5,941 nt of DNA, taken from NCBI GenBank assembly GCA_018819665.1, contig JAHJOY010000235.1, positions 1 through 5,941 on the forward strand, in the 5' to 3' direction. This stretch comes from a bacterium (GTDB lineage Bacteria; Atribacterota; Phoenicimicrobiia; Phoenicimicrobiales; Phoenicimicrobiaceae). The translations under genes were made by a program, and so were the position numbers. The notes under the pieces were generated by a model. It was not told the origin of the DNA. It saw only the letters and a program-made list of their open reading frames with translations, and made no database searches. Below are positions 4,881 to 5,941 of the stretch, in pieces (position 1 is the stretch's first letter; each line of letters starts with the position of its first letter).

Positions 4881-5904
4881 CGTGGGTGACGCCTACCACT
4901 TCTTGTTTAATTTTAAAATCTTTTGCTCTATCTTTATTGTACATCCAACACCGTACAATATGGTTGTCTTCTATCTTTTCAAGCTCAGGTTCTTCTTTCT
5001 TACAAAGCTCTATAACAAACTTACAACGAGGATGAAACTTGCATCCAGAAGGTAAAGCTAAAGGATCAGGAATTCCACCCTGAATAACTTCGAGTTTTTT
5101 TCCTGGTTTATCGGTTAGGCGAGGAATGGAATTTTGGAGAGCCATAGTATAGGGATGCCTCGGATTTTTAAAGATGGTTTTCACATCTGCATATTCTACC
5201 GCTTTACCAGCATATACAACTACTACATTATCCGATACTTCAGCAATTACTCCCAAATCATGAGTAATCATCAAAACTGACATACCAATTTCATCTTTTA
5301 ATTTCTTTATCAGTTCTAAAATTTGAGCCTGGATGGTAACATCTAAGGCAGTTGTTGGTTCGTCTGCAATTAATAAATCTGGATTACAAGATAAAGCCAT
5401 GGCAATCATTGCTCTCTGTCTTTGCCCTCCGCTTAATGCATGAGGATATTCATGAACTCTAGTTTCGGGAGAAGGCATGCTTACTAATTTTAACATCTCT
5501 ACGGTTTTCTTTAAGGCTTTTTCTTTATCTAATTTTTGATGTAGCACTATAGCTTCTGAAATCTGTTCACCAATGGTATACACAGGGTTTAAGGAGGTCA
5601 TCGGTTCTTGGAAGATCATGGAAATATCGTTCCCTCTAATCTTTCTCATTTCTTCGGTGCTTTTCTTTAATAATTCTTCACCTTTAAAGCAAATTTCACC
5701 GCTAACAATCTTCCCCGGTGGTTCCTGAATCAATCTTAATAGGGAAAGAGCAGTAACGCTTTTTCCACAGCCTGACTCACCTACCATACCCAGTGTTTCT
5801 CCTTTTCTTATGGTAAAATCAACACCATCAACTGCTTTAACCACACCATCATCAGTATAAAAATAGGTCTTTAAATCTTTAACCTGTAACAGTAAATTCT
5901 CCAT
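4876..5904 (-). CDS. oppD: Oligopeptide/dipeptide ABC transporter ATP-binding protein (OppD/DppD type)
   Basis: A 342-residue ATPase partner of OppF at the inner face of the membrane. Motifs in order: Walker A GESGCGKS (42-49), Q-loop Q99 in FQEP, signature LSGGQ (157-161), Walker B LLIADEP (177-183) with catalytic E182, and H-loop H215. The C-terminal domain has Cys288, Cys294, Cys301 and Cys319, with the same 5-6-17 residue spacing as OppF and as expected for the [4Fe-4S] site of DppD-type proteins. The start ATG (5902-5904) has GGAGG (5915-5919) ten bases upstream; a closer AGGTGA directly abuts the ATG and is too near. Permease and binding-protein genes would be expected to the right, outside the window. 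The stop codon lies inside a repeat array. Confidence 0.94.
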   Translation of the reverse strand: MENLLLQVKDLKTYFYTDDGVVKAVDGVDFTIRKGETLGMVGESGCGKSVTALSLLRLIQEPPGKIVSGEICFKGEELLKKSTEEMRKIRGNDISMIFQEPMTSLNPVYTIGEQISEAIVLHQKLDKEKALKKTVEMLKLVSMPSPETRVHEYPHALSGGQRQRAMIAMALSCNPDLLIADEPTTALDVTIQAQILELIKKLKDEIGMSVLMITHDLGVIAEVSDNVVVVYAGKAVEYADVKTIFKNPRHPYTMALQNSIPRLTDKPGKKLEVIQGGIPDPLALPSGCKFHPRCKFVIELCKKEEPELEKIEDNHIVRCWMYNKDRAKDFKIKQEVVGVTHE

Positions 5905-5941
5905 TCACCTTTTTCCTCCATTACATGCTTATTTTTACATA

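Noticed and set aside
4841..5035. Plus-strand open frame of 64 codons
   Set aside because: Starts in repeat DNA and runs antisense to the oppD C-terminus; no ribosome site.
3559..5904. Nickel importer NikDE to match hypA
   Set aside because: Both ATPases have Opp/Dpp length and the C-terminal four-cysteine domain; nothing specifically indicates nickel.
5905..5941. End of an upstream permease gene
   Set aside because: The 37 bases contain several stops and no recognisable permease C-terminus, so nothing can be assigned.

Overview
The window is an AT-rich bacterial segment in which every recognisable gene lies on the minus strand. It reads from an oligopeptide/dipeptide ABC transporter at the right end, through a tRNA-Leu and a hydrogenase maturation gene, to a Mrp/Mbh-type cation antiporter operon that runs off the left end. 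Bacterial origin is supported by strong Shine-Dalgarno sites (AAGGAGG or GGAGG before most genes), a TTG start in oppF, a tRNA with an encoded CCA end, and an Opp/Dpp-type importer. The gene content suggests an anaerobe, probably fermentative or syntrophic. Uncultivated phyla such as Atribacterota are a plausible guess, but nothing here fixes the taxonomy.

Left part (1-2222, minus strand): a tightly packed operon in the order mnhE, mnhF, mnhG, mbhD-like, mbhE-like, mnhB, mnhC (cut by the window edge). Most junctions are ATGA or TAATG overlaps or gaps of 1 to 12 bases, so translational coupling is likely. The order matches mbhA-mbhG of membrane-bound hydrogenase (Mbh) and related complexes, not classical mrpABCDEFG. 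The MrpA C-terminal region exists as two small separate proteins, and no full-length MrpA is present in the window.

Middle (2223-3558): hypA, the nickel chaperone for [NiFe] hydrogenase maturation, then tRNA-Leu(GAG) with a strong hairpin terminator. The hypA/Mbh-order combination suggests that the antiporter module may belong to a group 4 [NiFe] hydrogenase whose catalytic genes would lie left of position 1. That is inference.

Right part (3559-5904): oppF and oppD, the two ATPases of a peptide importer, both with the C-terminal four-cysteine domain. They are separated by a 342-base noncoding insert, although such genes are usually adjacent.

The most unusual content is between the genes. 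The noncoding stretches after mnhE, around the tRNA and between oppF and oppD share a mosaic of short blocks. These include an identical 17-mer in three places, a 36-nt block at two gene ends (33/36 identical), a 24-nt block twice and a 22-nt block twice in inverted orientation. Much of this DNA reads as degenerate tandem repeats with 7-nt phasing, or 8-nt phasing in places. It resembles in principle the heptanucleotide STRR repeats of cyanobacteria, but is here organised into composite intergenic elements that start just upstream of genes.
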